Shown in pieces: positions 27,517 through 35,452 of a DNA stretch of 64,000 nt. Location: assembly GCF_001921205.1 (NCBI RefSeq), contig NZ_MSIE01000043.1, forward strand, positions 54,833-118,832, given 5' to 3'. The notes below the pieces were generated by a model that saw nothing but the letters and a program-made list of their open reading frames with translations, searched no databases and was not told the DNA's origin. How positions within the stretch are numbered: position 1 is the first letter of the stretch; the number at the start of each line of letters is the position of its first letter. The DNA is from Actinophytocola xanthii. Lineage in GTDB: Bacteria; Actinomycetota; Actinomycetes; Mycobacteriales; Pseudonocardiaceae. The position numbers were made by a program, and so were the translations under genes.

Positions 27517-28215
27517 GTGGCGGACCTGGACGAGCTGGATCGCGCGGTGTCGACGTGCCGCCGCTGTCCGCGCCTGGTGGCCTGGCGGGAGGAGGTCGCG
27601 CGGGTCAAGCGGGCGGCGTTCGCCGACCAGACCTACTGGGGGCGGCCGGTTCCCGGTTTCGGCCCGCCGGACGCCGCGCTGGCGATCGTCGGCCTGGCTC
27701 CCGCCGCGCACGGGGCGAACCGCACCGGCCGGATGTTCACCGGTGACCGCTCGGGGGACGTGCTCTACGCCGCGCTGCACGCCGTCGGACTAGCCTCCCA
27801 ACCGACCTCCACCCACCTCGGCGACGGCCTCGAGCTCTACGGCGTGCGGATCACCGCCCCGGTCCGGTGCGCGCCGCCGGCGAACAAGCCGACGCCGCAG
27901 GAGCGGGACAACTGCCGGCCCTGGCTCGCGCGGGAGCTGTCCCTGCTGCGCCCGACGTTGCGGGCGGTCGTCGTGCTCGGCGCGTTCGGCTGGCAGGCGT
28001 TGCTTCCCGTGCTCGCCGCGGCCGGCTGGGAGGTTCCTCGCCCGCGGCCGCGGTTCGGCCACGGTGTCCACGTGCGACTGACCGGCCCGACGCCGCTGGA
28101 CCTGTTCGGGTGCTTCCACGTCAGCCAGCAGAACACCTTCACCGGCAGGCTCACCCCGGCGATGGTCGAGGCGGTGCTGACCGACGCGAAGGCCGCCGCC
28201 GGGCTTCATAGCTGA
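27517..28215 (+). CDS. udgB: Family 5 uracil-DNA glycosylase (UdgB)
   Basis: UdgB removes uracil, and often hypoxanthine or other deaminated bases, from DNA at the start of base excision repair. The 232-residue product has the four iron-sulphur cysteines expected for families 4 and 5: Cys14 and Cys17 (STCRRCPRL), Cys118 (VRCAPPANKPTP) and Cys133 (DNCRPWL). Motif A is GLAPAAHGANRTGRMF, which lacks the polar catalytic residue of family 4, the hallmark of family 5. The C-terminal motif is FHVSQQNTFTGRLTP. GTG 27517 is very close to the divergent peptidase start. Confidence 0.92.
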   Translation: MADLDELDRAVSTCRRCPRLVAWREEVARVKRAAFADQTYWGRPVPGFGPPDAALAIVGLAPAAHGANRTGRMFTGDRSGDVLYAALHAVGLASQPTSTHLGDGLELYGVRITAPVRCAPPANKPTPQERDNCRPWLARELSLLRPTLRAVVVLGAFGWQALLPVLAAAGWEVPRPRPRFGHGVHVRLTGPTPLDLFGCFHVSQQNTFTGRLTPAMVEAVLTDAKAAAGLHS

Positions 28216-28295
28216 TCCACAGGCACACCGAAGGCAGGACACAGCCCCGGACACCACGCTCGTCCCTCGACGCTGTCGAGCGACGAGGGAGAGTA

Positions 28296-29456
28296 GTGGT
28301 GCGCATCCGGTTGCCGCGTAAACGAAGTCGGGTGGTGTGGCTGGCGGTCGCGGTCGTGCTCGTGGCCGCCGGGGCGGGGGCATGGTGGCTGTGGTGGCCG
28401 GAGCCGTCGGAGGCCGAGGGCTCCACGACGACCGCGGCAGCCTCGGTCGGCCCGCAGCGCCGGACGGTCTCGGCCACCGGCACGGTCGAGCCGGCGCACC
28501 GGGCCGACCTCACCTTCGGTGTGTCCGGCGAGGTCGACCAGGTGCTGGTCGCCGAGGGCGACACGGTGCGGGCGGGTCAGGTGGTGGCCACCGTCGACGA
28601 CGAGCTCCTGCGGGCCGAGGAGGCGGCCGCGGCGGCCGAGCTCGAGGCCGCGCAGGCTCGGCGCGACGACGACGAGGCCGCGGGTGCCTCGGACACCCAG
28701 CTGGCCGCGGACGAGGCGGCGGTGGTCTCCGCCGACAGCCGGCTCGCCGCGGCCCGCGAGTCGCTCGAACGGGCCGAGCTGACAGCCACGATCGCCGGCA
28801 CGGTCGTCGAGGTCGACATCGCGGTGGGCGACCAGGTCAGCGGGGACGCGCCGCCGGACTCCGAGTCCGACTCCGCCTCGCCGGAGAGCGGTTCCGGCAC
28901 GATCACGGTCGTCTCGCCGAACCGGTTCGTCGTCGAGGCCGAGCTCGCCGCCACGGCGGTGGAGGAGGTCAAGGCCGGCATGGCCGCGGAGGTCGTGCCG
29001 GTGGACGCTGCCGAGCCGGTCGACGGCACGGTGCGCTCGGTCGCGCTGGTCGCCGAGGTCGACGAGGCGGGCGTGGCCTCGTTCCCGGTCACCGTCGAGG
29101 TCGCCGGCGAGCACGAGGATCTGTTCGCGGGTTCCTCCGCCACCGTCGCGGTCGTCGTCGAGGAGCGGGAGGACGTGCTCACCGTGCCGAGCCAGGCCAT
29201 CCGCCAGGAGGACGGCGCGACCTTTGTGGACCTGGTGGTCGACGGCCGTACGGTCCGCACCGAGGTGGAGGTCGGCACCGCCTACGGGCCGAACACCGAG
29301 ATCCGGTCCGGGCTCGAGGAGGGCGACGAGGTCGAGCTCCCCGGCTTCGTGCGCGGCCCGGGCGGGAACGACGAGCAGGGCGAACCGGGGGATATGAAGA
29401 TCCTGCCCGGCGGCGGTACCGGCCCCGGCGGCCCGGTCGTCCGCAAGGGGCCGTGA
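28296..29456 (+). CDS. HlyD/MacA-family adaptor protein of a MacB-type exporter
   Basis: Periplasmic-adaptor homologues in Gram-positives are membrane-anchored extracytoplasmic proteins that work with MacB-like ABC permeases. The 386-residue product has one N-terminal helix (VVWLAVAVVLVAAGAGAWWL) and a first lipoyl half (RADLTFGVSGEVDQVLVAEG). A Glu/Ala-rich coiled coil of about 60 residues follows (LRAEEAAAAAELEAAQARRD), then a second lipoyl half, a beta-barrel domain and a C-terminal domain ending in a Gly/Pro-rich tail. The GTG start has GAGGGAGAG upstream. Its stop overlaps the ATPase start (TGATG), so it heads an operon of at least four genes. Confidence 0.88.
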   Translation: MVRIRLPRKRSRVVWLAVAVVLVAAGAGAWWLWWPEPSEAEGSTTTAAASVGPQRRTVSATGTVEPAHRADLTFGVSGEVDQVLVAEGDTVRAGQVVATVDDELLRAEEAAAAAELEAAQARRDDDEAAGASDTQLAADEAAVVSADSRLAAARESLERAELTATIAGTVVEVDIAVGDQVSGDAPPDSESDSASPESGSGTITVVSPNRFVVEAELAATAVEEVKAGMAAEVVPVDAAEPVDGTVRSVALVAEVDEAGVASFPVTVEVAGEHEDLFAGSSATVAVVVEEREDVLTVPSQAIRQEDGATFVDLVVDGRTVRTEVEVGTAYGPNTEIRSGLEEGDEVELPGFVRGPGGNDEQGEPGDMKILPGGGTGPGGPVVRKGP

Positions 29457-30127
29457 TGGCGGCGATCATCCGGATGCGGGACGTGCGCAAGACCTACGCC
29501 ACCGGCGCGCTGGAGGTGGAGGCGCTGCGCGGGGTGTCGATGACCATCGAGGACGGCGAGTTCGTCGCGGTCGCCGGTCCCTCCGGCTCCGGCAAGTCCA
29601 CGCTGATGCACATCCTCGGCTGCCTCGACGTGCCGACCTCGGGCAGCTACTGGCTGGCCGGCGGGGACGTCGGCGAGCTGCCGGACAGCCACCTCGCGAC
29701 GATCCGCAACCAGCACATCGGGTTCGTGTTCCAGCAGTTCAACCTGCTGCCCACGATGACGGCGGCACGCAACGTGGAGCTGCCGCTTGCCTACGCCGGC
29801 GTGCCGCGTCCGCAGCGGCGGGAGCGGGCGCTGGCCGCGTTGGCCAGGGTGGGGTTGGCCGACCGGACCGAGCACCGGCCGGGAGAGCTGTCCGGTGGCC
29901 AGCAACAGCGGGTCGCGGTGGCCCGCGCGCTGGTGACCGACCCGGCGCTGCTGCTCGCCGACGAGCCCACCGGCAACCTCGACTCCGGCTCCTCGGCGGA
30001 GGTGCTCGCGCTGTTCACCGAGCTGCACGCCGCCGGCCGGACGATCGTGCTGATCACCCACGAGCCGGACGTCGCGGCGCGAGCCCAGCGAACCGTGCTG
30101 ATCCGGGACGGGGTGCTGGCGGCATGA
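29456..30127 (+). CDS. MacB-type ABC transporter ATP-binding protein
   Basis: The 223-residue product is a stand-alone nucleotide-binding subunit of the MacB/LolD/FtsE class. Walker A is GPSGSGKST, the Q-loop FVFQQFNLLPTMTA, the signature ELSGGQQQRVAVARALV, Walker B LLLADEPTGNLDSG and the H-loop LITHEPDV. The class-specific HILGCLDVPTSG segment is present. It starts within the stop of the adaptor gene (TGATG) and its own stop overlaps the permease start (ATGA at 30124), so the three are translationally linked. Confidence 0.93.
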   Translation: MAAIIRMRDVRKTYATGALEVEALRGVSMTIEDGEFVAVAGPSGSGKSTLMHILGCLDVPTSGSYWLAGGDVGELPDSHLATIRNQHIGFVFQQFNLLPTMTAARNVELPLAYAGVPRPQRRERALAALARVGLADRTEHRPGELSGGQQQRVAVARALVTDPALLLADEPTGNLDSGSSAEVLALFTELHAAGRTIVLITHEPDVAARAQRTVLIRDGVLAA

Positions 30128-31350
30128 ACTGGACTGACACCTTCGCAAGCGGGCTGGACGCCATCCGCGCGCACCGCCTCCGGTCGGCGCTCACCATGCT
30201 GGGCATCGTCATCGGTGTCTCCTCGGTGATCCTGACCGTCGGGCTCGGGCTCGGCGCGCAGGACCAGGTGCGCCGGCAGATCGACGCGCTGGGCAGCAAC
30301 CTGCTGATCGTCTCGCCGGGCAGCGACACCTCCGAGGGTGGGGTGCGCGGCGGCTTCGGGTCGGCCTCGACGTTGACCCTTGCCGACGCGACGGCCCTCG
30401 CCGACCGCTCGGTCGCCCCGGACGTCGCGGATGTCGCGCCGGTCACCAGCGACTCGACCACGTTGAAGGCGGGGACCACGAACTGGACGACCAACCTCGT
30501 CGGCACCACCACCTCATGGCCCGCGGTACGGGGCCGAACCCTGGACGCGGGCCGGTTCCTGACCGAGGAGGAGGTCAGCGGCTCGGCCGACGTCGTCGTG
30601 CTCGGACCGGACACCGCGGCCGAGCTGTTCCTGGTCGGCAACCCGGTGGGCCGGACGGTGACCATCGGGGGGACGCCGGCGACGGTGGTGGGCGTGCTCG
30701 CCTCCACCGGCACCACCGGGACCGAGTCGAGCGAGGACGACGTCGCGATCGTCCCGGTCGGCACCGCCAAGCGGCTCACCGGTTCGGCCACCGCGTCGGT
30801 GTCGACGATCTACGTCCAGGCCAGGTCGGGGGAGCTGTTGAGCGCCGCCCACCAGGAGACCAGCGCGTTGCTGACCACCCTGCACGGGGTCACCGCGGCG
30901 GAGCCGGACTTCTCGATCGCCACCCAGGAGTCGTTGCTGGAGACGGCGAACGCCACGAACCGCACGTTGACGATCCTGCTCGGCGGGATCGCCGCCATCT
31001 CCCTGCTGGTCGGGGGGATCGGCGTCATGAACATCATGCTGGTCGCGGTCACCGAGCGGGTCCGCGAGATCGGCCTGCGCAAGGCACTGGGCGCCACCGC
31101 GGGGGCGATCCGGCGGCAGTTCCTGGTGGAGGCGGGCGTGCTGGGCACGGTCGGCGGGGTCCTCGGGGTCGGCATCGGGACGGCCGGTGCGTTCCTGCTG
31201 CCCGACCTGATCGACCAGCCGGTGAGCCTGTCCGTGCTCGCGGCGGCGGTCGCCATTGGTGTCGCGTTGGTCATCGGCTTGGGCTTCGGCGTCTACCCGG
31301 CTGGTCGCGCCGCGCGGCTCACCCCCATCGACGCCCTGCGCGGCGAGTGA
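30124..31350 (+). CDS. MacB-type ABC transporter permease (FtsX family)
   Basis: The 408-residue product has the MacB topology: one N-terminal helix after LDAIRAHRLRSALTMLGIVI, a large extracytoplasmic MacB_PCD domain of about 230 residues, then three C-terminal helices of the FtsX domain. The FtsX part contains GGIGVMNIMLVAVTERVREI, GLRKALGATAGAIRRQF and YPAGRAARLTPIDALRGE. MacB exporters are mechanotransmitters rather than classic transporters and act on peptides, siderophores or antibiotics. It overlaps the ATPase gene and is followed after 12 bases by a second adaptor gene. Confidence 0.92.
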   Translation: MNWTDTFASGLDAIRAHRLRSALTMLGIVIGVSSVILTVGLGLGAQDQVRRQIDALGSNLLIVSPGSDTSEGGVRGGFGSASTLTLADATALADRSVAPDVADVAPVTSDSTTLKAGTTNWTTNLVGTTTSWPAVRGRTLDAGRFLTEEEVSGSADVVVLGPDTAAELFLVGNPVGRTVTIGGTPATVVGVLASTGTTGTESSEDDVAIVPVGTAKRLTGSATASVSTIYVQARSGELLSAAHQETSALLTTLHGVTAAEPDFSIATQESLLETANATNRTLTILLGGIAAISLLVGGIGVMNIMLVAVTERVREIGLRKALGATAGAIRRQFLVEAGVLGTVGGVLGVGIGTAGAFLLPDLIDQPVSLSVLAAAVAIGVALVIGLGFGVYPAGRAARLTPIDALRGE

Positions 31351-31362
31351 GAGGAGTTTGGC

Positions 31363-32757
31363 ATGCGGAGGGTTCTGAGGTGGGTGGCCGTGGCGGGCGT
31401 GGTGGGGCTCGGCGCCGCCCTGGGTGGGCTGGCACTGGCCGCCGAGGACGACCCCACCAGCCGGTACCGGGTGTCGACGGCCTCGGTCGGTGACGTCTCG
31501 CAGACGGTGTCCACCAGCGGCACGGTGGACTTCGTGAACCGGGCCGACGTCTCGTTCGGGACCGGCGGCAGGCTCGCCGAGCTGTCCGTGGCCCAGGGCG
31601 ACCGCGTCTCGGCCGGCCAGCGGCTGGGTGCGCTGGACACCTCGGGGCTTCAGGGTGCGGTGGACGCCGCCGAGGCCGAGGTCGCGGCGGCGCGCGCCAC
31701 GCTGGCGGCCGACCAGCAGCGGCAGGCGGAGGCACTCGAGGAGGACGACTCCGCCGAGTCGGAGCCGGACCCCGCCGCGGAGCTGCCCGAGCTGCAGCAG
31801 GCCGTGCGGACCGCGAAGACCGCGGCCGACCGCGCGCTCGCGGCCGCCGCGACGGCCGCGGCGGCGCAGGCGGAGGCCTGTGTCGAGCCCGGCGAGGAGT
31901 GCCCGGCGGCGCTCGCGGCGGCGCGGTCCGCCCAGGAGGCGGTGGCCGAGGCGCAGGACACCCTCCAGCAGCGGATGACCGAGCTGACGGCGGCCCTGGA
32001 GGCCGCCACGTCGCAGGCGGAGCGGCCGGACGAGCGGGAGGAGGACGTCCCGACCGCCGCCACGATCGCCGCCGACCAGGCAGCGGTCGACAAGGCGGAG
32101 GCCGAGCTGGTGGCGGCGAACCAGGCGCTCGCGCGGGCGACGTTGACCGCCCCGATCGCGGGCACCGTCGCGTCGGTGAACGCCGGCGAGGGCGACGAGG
32201 TGGCCTCGGGCGACGCCGTGCTGGTGCTGGTCGGAGCGGGTGCGGCGGTCGTCGAGGCGACGGTGCCGGTGGAGCGGGTCGCCGCGGTGCGGGTCGGCCA
32301 GTCGGCCACGGTGACCCCGACCGGCTCGACGACCGGCGTGCCGGGGACGGTCACCCGGATCGGGCGGCTGCCCGACGACGGGCTGGAGTCGGTCGCCTAC
32401 CCGGTCACGATCACCGTCGAGGAGCCGCCTGCATCGATGCCGGCGGGCAGTGCGGCCGGCGTCGCCATCGTGGTGGCCAGCGCCGAGGACGTGCTGACCG
32501 TGCCGACCTCGGCGCTCGGCGGCGCCCCGGCCTCCACGGTGACCGTGCTGGAGGGGGAGCAGATCTCGGTCCGCCAGGTCGTCCTGGGGGTGGTGGGCCC
32601 GCTGCGGACCGAGATCACCGACGGGCTCGAGGAGGGGGAGCGCGTGGTCCTCGCCGACCTCGAGGCCCCGCTCCCCAGCGGCTCGGACGACCTCGGGCCC
32701 GGCGGGGGCCTCATGGTCGGCGTACCGGACGCCAAGATGATGACGCGGGGGCGGTGA
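31363..32757 (+). CDS. Second HlyD-family adaptor, long coiled coil
   Basis: The 464-residue product has an N-terminal hydrophobic segment (RWVAVAGVVGLGAALGGLAL) and a split lipoyl domain: first half RADVSFGTGGRLAELSVAQG, second half APIAGTVASVNAGEGDEV. Between the halves lies an Ala/Glu/Gln-rich helical hairpin of about 170 residues, much longer than in the first adaptor. Barrel and C-terminal domains follow. One Cys pair in the hairpin (EACVEPGEECPAA) may form a disulphide. AGGAG precedes the ATG. It completes an adaptor-ATPase-permease-adaptor order. A second adaptor for one ABC core is unusual and may dimerise with the first or serve a different partner. Confidence 0.85.
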   Translation: MRRVLRWVAVAGVVGLGAALGGLALAAEDDPTSRYRVSTASVGDVSQTVSTSGTVDFVNRADVSFGTGGRLAELSVAQGDRVSAGQRLGALDTSGLQGAVDAAEAEVAAARATLAADQQRQAEALEEDDSAESEPDPAAELPELQQAVRTAKTAADRALAAAATAAAAQAEACVEPGEECPAALAAARSAQEAVAEAQDTLQQRMTELTAALEAATSQAERPDEREEDVPTAATIAADQAAVDKAEAELVAANQALARATLTAPIAGTVASVNAGEGDEVASGDAVLVLVGAGAAVVEATVPVERVAAVRVGQSATVTPTGSTTGVPGTVTRIGRLPDDGLESVAYPVTITVEEPPASMPAGSAAGVAIVVASAEDVLTVPTSALGGAPASTVTVLEGEQISVRQVVLGVVGPLRTEITDGLEEGERVVLADLEAPLPSGSDDLGPGGGLMVGVPDAKMMTRGR

Positions 32758-32859
32758 GCGGTGCCGAGGCGGGGTTGGACACCGGGCGTGGTCGCGGGTT
32801 TCGCCCGGGTCGGTGCGATGCTGGGCGCACTGGTCAACCGAGGCGGCCGGGCGATGACT

Positions 32860-32910
32860 GTCACACCCCTGGTGACGGGCGCACGCCCGGTCGAGGTGCC
32901 ACCATGGTGG
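32860..32910. promoter_or_regulatory. Two inverted repeats in the ndh upstream region
   Basis: GTCAC-N7-GTGAC lies at 32860-32876, and a perfect 12-base palindrome CCACCATGGTGG lies at 32899-32910, ending one base before the ndh ATG at 32912. Either could be an operator for ndh. The palindrome leaves no room for a ribosome binding site, so the start may be leaderless or repressed by a protein bound there. Confidence 0.3.
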
Positions 32911-32911
32911 T

Positions 32912-34231
32912 ATGGGGCGAGGGAAGACCACGCGGATCCTGATTCTCGGCGGCGGCTACGTTGGGCTGTACACCGCGCTGGGGCTGCAGCGGAAGCTGCG
33001 CGGTGCGGAGGCGTCGGTGACGGTCGTCGACCCCCAGCCGCACATGACCTACCAGCCGTTCCTGCCGGAGGCCGCCGGCGGCTCGATCGAGCCGCGGCAC
33101 GTGGTGGTGCCACTGCGCAAGGCGCTCAAGCGCTGCCACGTGCTCACCGCGCGGGTGACCAGGATCGCGCACGCCCAGCGGACCGTCACGATCGAGGCGC
33201 CCGACGGGCACAGCGAGGACATCGAGTACGACGTGCTGGTCGTGGCGCTCGGCTCGGTCGCCCGGCTGATGCCGATCCCCGGCCTCGTCGAGCAGGGCAT
33301 CGCGTTCAAGACCATCGGCGAGGCGATCTTCCTCCGCAACCACGTGATGTCGCGGTTGGACGCCGCGAGCACCACGCTGGACCCGGAGCAGCGCCGCAAG
33401 TACCTGACGTTCACGTTCGTCGGCGGCGGCTTCGCCGGCATCGAGGCGCTGGCCGAGCTCGAGGACATGGCCCGGTTCGCCACCCGGTACTACGACAACA
33501 TCGAGCCAGACGACCTGCGCTGGGTGCTGGTCGAGGCGGCGGGGCGGATCCTGCCCGAGGTGCGGGAGAGCCTGGGCGTGTACACCGTCCTACAGCTCGA
33601 GCGCCGGGGCATCGAGGTGTATCTGTCCACACTGGCGAAGTCGTTCGAGAACGGTCACGTTGTCCTGTCCGACGGCACCGAGTTCGACAGCGACACCATC
33701 GTGTGGACGGCCGGCGTGAAGGCCAACCCGGTGCTCGCGGACTCGGACCTGCCGCTGGACGAGCGCGGGCGGCTCAAGGCGACCGCCGCGCTGCGGGTGG
33801 ACGGTCTGGACGACGCCTGGACCGCGGGCGACAACGCCGCCGTGCCGGACCTCTCCCGGATCGAGGAGGACCCGGCCGCGCTGTGCGCGCCCAACGCCCA
33901 GCACGCAGTCCGCCAGGCCCACCTCCTGGCCAAGAACATCATCGCGGTGCTCCGGGGTCGTCAGCCGAAGGAGTACTACCACAAGAACGTCGGCTCGGTG
34001 GCCAGCCTCGGGCTCCACAAGGGAGTCGCGGACGTCTACAACATCAAGGCCAAGGGCTTCCTGGCCTGGGGCATGCACCGCGGCTACCACGTCGCACGGG
34101 TACCGACCTTCAACCGCAAATTCCGGGTAGTAGCCGACTGGTTACTGAGTGGACTGTTACGGCGCGAGGTCATCTCGATGGGTCAGATCAACAATCCGCG
34201 GGCCGAGTTCGACCGCGTGTCCAGGGGCTAA
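32912..34231 (+). CDS. ndh: Type II NADH dehydrogenase (NDH-2)
   Basis: NDH-2 is a peripheral membrane flavoprotein that passes electrons from NADH to menaquinone without pumping protons. The 439-residue product has the FAD-binding motif ILGGGYVGLYTALGL at the N-terminus and the NAD-binding motif FVGGGFAGIEALAELED near 170. The FAD motif DAWTAGDNAAVPDLS is near 300, and a C-terminal amphipathic region (LAWGMHRGYHVARVPTFNRK, then FRVVADW) suits membrane docking. Two TTA codons occur near the 3' end (34142-34144 and 34157-34159), where base composition is also less GC-rich than in the rest of the gene. A tRNA-Leu(TAA) lies 144 bases downstream. The complete NDH-1 operon begins about 8 kb away. 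Confidence 0.9.
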   Translation: MGRGKTTRILILGGGYVGLYTALGLQRKLRGAEASVTVVDPQPHMTYQPFLPEAAGGSIEPRHVVVPLRKALKRCHVLTARVTRIAHAQRTVTIEAPDGHSEDIEYDVLVVALGSVARLMPIPGLVEQGIAFKTIGEAIFLRNHVMSRLDAASTTLDPEQRRKYLTFTFVGGGFAGIEALAELEDMARFATRYYDNIEPDDLRWVLVEAAGRILPEVRESLGVYTVLQLERRGIEVYLSTLAKSFENGHVVLSDGTEFDSDTIVWTAGVKANPVLADSDLPLDERGRLKATAALRVDGLDDAWTAGDNAAVPDLSRIEEDPAALCAPNAQHAVRQAHLLAKNIIAVLRGRQPKEYYHKNVGSVASLGLHKGVADVYNIKAKGFLAWGMHRGYHVARVPTFNRKFRVVADWLLSGLLRREVISMGQINNPRAEFDRVSRG

Positions 34232-34237
34232 TTCCCT

Positions 34238-34262
34238 TACCGGGCAGTACGCGCACCCGGTA
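34238..34262 (+). terminator. Hairpin after ndh
   Basis: TACCGGG (34238-34244) and CCCGGTA (34256-34262) make a 7-base-pair stem with an 11-base loop, 6 bases after the ndh stop. No U-tract. Confidence 0.45.
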
Positions 34263-34363
34263 GCCTTACCGGACCATGTTGCGGTAGAGCTAAATGGCGT
34301 ATCGCCGGTTGGGCCAGCGAGCGCAAGTTCGCGAAAACCCATCCATACCAGGTGGTCGCGCCC

Positions 34364-34369
34364 TAGGCT
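34364..34369 (+). promoter_or_regulatory. -10 element of the tRNA gene
   Basis: TAGGCT (TANNNT) is 6 bases before the mature 5' end of the tRNA at 34376, so the transcript would begin at or near the mature end. The -35 is unclear. Confidence 0.45.
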
Positions 34370-34375
34370 GCGGCT

Positions 34376-34449
34376 GCCCCCGTAGCCCAACTGGCAGAGG
34401 CAGCCCCCTTAAAAGGGGTGGAGTGCCGGTTCGAATCCGGTCGGGGGCA
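34376..34449 (+). tRNA. tRNA-Leu (anticodon TAA), short variable loop
   Basis: The 74-base cloverleaf folds cleanly. The acceptor stem is GCCCCCG with CGGGGGC, with discriminator A at 34449. The D arm has a 3-pair stem and contains GG. The anticodon stem is GCCCC with GGGGT, with loop CTTAAAA and anticodon TAA at 34110-34112 after adding 300 (34410-34412). The T stem is GCCGG with CCGGT and the loop TTCGAAT. The variable region is only 5 bases (GGAGT). Bacterial tRNA-Leu normally has a long class II variable arm, so this is an odd leucine tRNA; A73 does agree with leucine. No CCA is encoded. The anticodon would read TTA, a very rare codon here. Confidence 0.85.
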
Positions 34450-34600
34450 CACAGATCACCACTATTTCTGCTTCCCTCACTCCGCGACTGTTCGCACTTG
34501 ATTTGACACGGAGCGTGTCGGCAATTGTGTGGCGGGCATTCGGGTTTTTTCTGCGCGCTCCTCTGACCAGCGCAGACTCTGCGCATGGTGGGCATAGCCC

Positions 34601-34649
34601 TTGACAGGGCCGCGTCGAACCCGCATGCTGAACCTATCGGTTAATTAAC
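34601..34649 (+). promoter_or_regulatory. Promoter and operator of the ArsR operon
   Basis: TTGACA (34601-34606) is a perfect -35, followed after 17 bases by CATGCT (34624-34629) as a moderate -10. Over the predicted start lie AACC-TATC-GGTT (34631-34642) and the perfect palindrome GTTAATTAAC (34640-34649). This AT-rich inverted repeat just before the regulator gene fits autoregulation by the ArsR protein. Between the tRNA end (34450) and 34600 I see no gene. Confidence 0.55.
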
Positions 34650-34662
34650 TAGGCGGTTGAGC

Positions 34663-35016
34663 ATGAGTGTCGATCAACTGAGCAGCACCTTCGCGGCGCT
34701 GGCCGATCCCACCCGCCGGGCGATCCTCACCCGGCTGGCCGACGGGGAGGCCACGGTCACCGACCTGGCCGCGCCGTTCGAGATGAGCCTGCCGGCGGTG
34801 TCCAAGCACCTGAAGGTCCTGGAGCGCGCCGGCCTGATCGAGCGGGGCCGCAGCGCGCAGTGGCGGCCGTGCCGGCTCCGTGCGGCGCCGCTGCGGGATG
34901 CGACCGACTGGCTGGAGAGCTACCGCGGGTTCTGGGAGGACAGCTTCGACCGCCTCGACGAGCGCCTGCGAGAACTACGGGAGAAGGAGGACGACAAGGA
35001 TGGCGACGATGAGTGA
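34663..35016 (+). CDS. ArsR-family HTH transcriptional regulator
   Basis: The 117-residue product is a winged helix-turn-helix repressor of the ArsR/SmtB fold: DPTRRAILTRLADGEATVTD, then MSLPAVSKHLKVLERAGLIE as the recognition helix and wing. The metal-binding Cys motif of classic ArsR is absent, and residues RGRSAQWRPCRLRAAPL match the subgroup that pairs with SRPBCC (AHSA1) proteins. ATG 34663 is preferred over TTG 34657. Its stop codon overlaps the next gene, and a strong AAGGAGG for that gene lies within its 3' end. It probably represses its own operon through the palindrome at 34640. Confidence 0.9.
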   Translation: MSVDQLSSTFAALADPTRRAILTRLADGEATVTDLAAPFEMSLPAVSKHLKVLERAGLIERGRSAQWRPCRLRAAPLRDATDWLESYRGFWEDSFDRLDERLRELREKEDDKDGDDE

Positions 35017-35452
35017 GACCGCGCGCGAGCTGGCGATCACCAGGGTCTTCGACGCGCCGCGCGAGCTGGTGTTCCGCTGCTGGACCGACCCCGAGCAGCT
35101 GGTGGGGTGGTGGGGGCCCACCGGCGTCGCCGCGGAGTCCGTGGCGGTCGACGTGACCGGCGGCGGCGCCTGGCGCATCGGCATGCGCAACTCCGCCGAC
35201 GGCGCGGAGTACTGGTGCAGCGGCGTCTACCTCGAGGTCGTGCCGCCGCGGCGGCTGGTGTTCAGCTTCGCCTGGGACGGCGAGGACGCCGAGGACACCC
35301 TGGTCACCGTCACGTTCGCCGAGCTGGACGGGAAGACCGAGATGACCTTCCACCAGACCGGTTTCCGCACCGACGAGTCGCGGGACGGGCACATCGAGGG
35401 CTGGCAGTCGGCCTTCGACGACCTGGTTCGCCACCTCGGCGGCGCGCTGTGA
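35000..35452 (+). CDS. SRPBCC (AHSA1-type) protein
   Basis: The 150-residue product has the START/Bet v 1-like ligand-binding fold of the AHSA1 subgroup. Landmarks are ITRVFDAPRELVFRCWTDPE, LVGWWGPTG, RIGMRNSADGAEYWCSGVYL and GHIEGWQSAFDDLVRHL near the end. Such proteins bind hydrophobic small molecules and are commonly encoded next to an ArsR regulator, as here; the ligand is unknown. ATG 35000 is chosen because AAGGAGG ends nine bases upstream. The gene overlaps arsR by 17 bases, and its stop overlaps the next GTG. Confidence 0.88.
   Translation: MATMSETARELAITRVFDAPRELVFRCWTDPEQLVGWWGPTGVAAESVAVDVTGGGAWRIGMRNSADGAEYWCSGVYLEVVPPRRLVFSFAWDGEDAEDTLVTVTFAELDGKTEMTFHQTGFRTDESRDGHIEGWQSAFDDLVRHLGGAL

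Noticed and set aside
34376..34449. tRNA gene as attachment site of an integrated element
   Set aside because: No repeat of the tRNA 3' end and no integrase or phage gene is seen on either side in the window.
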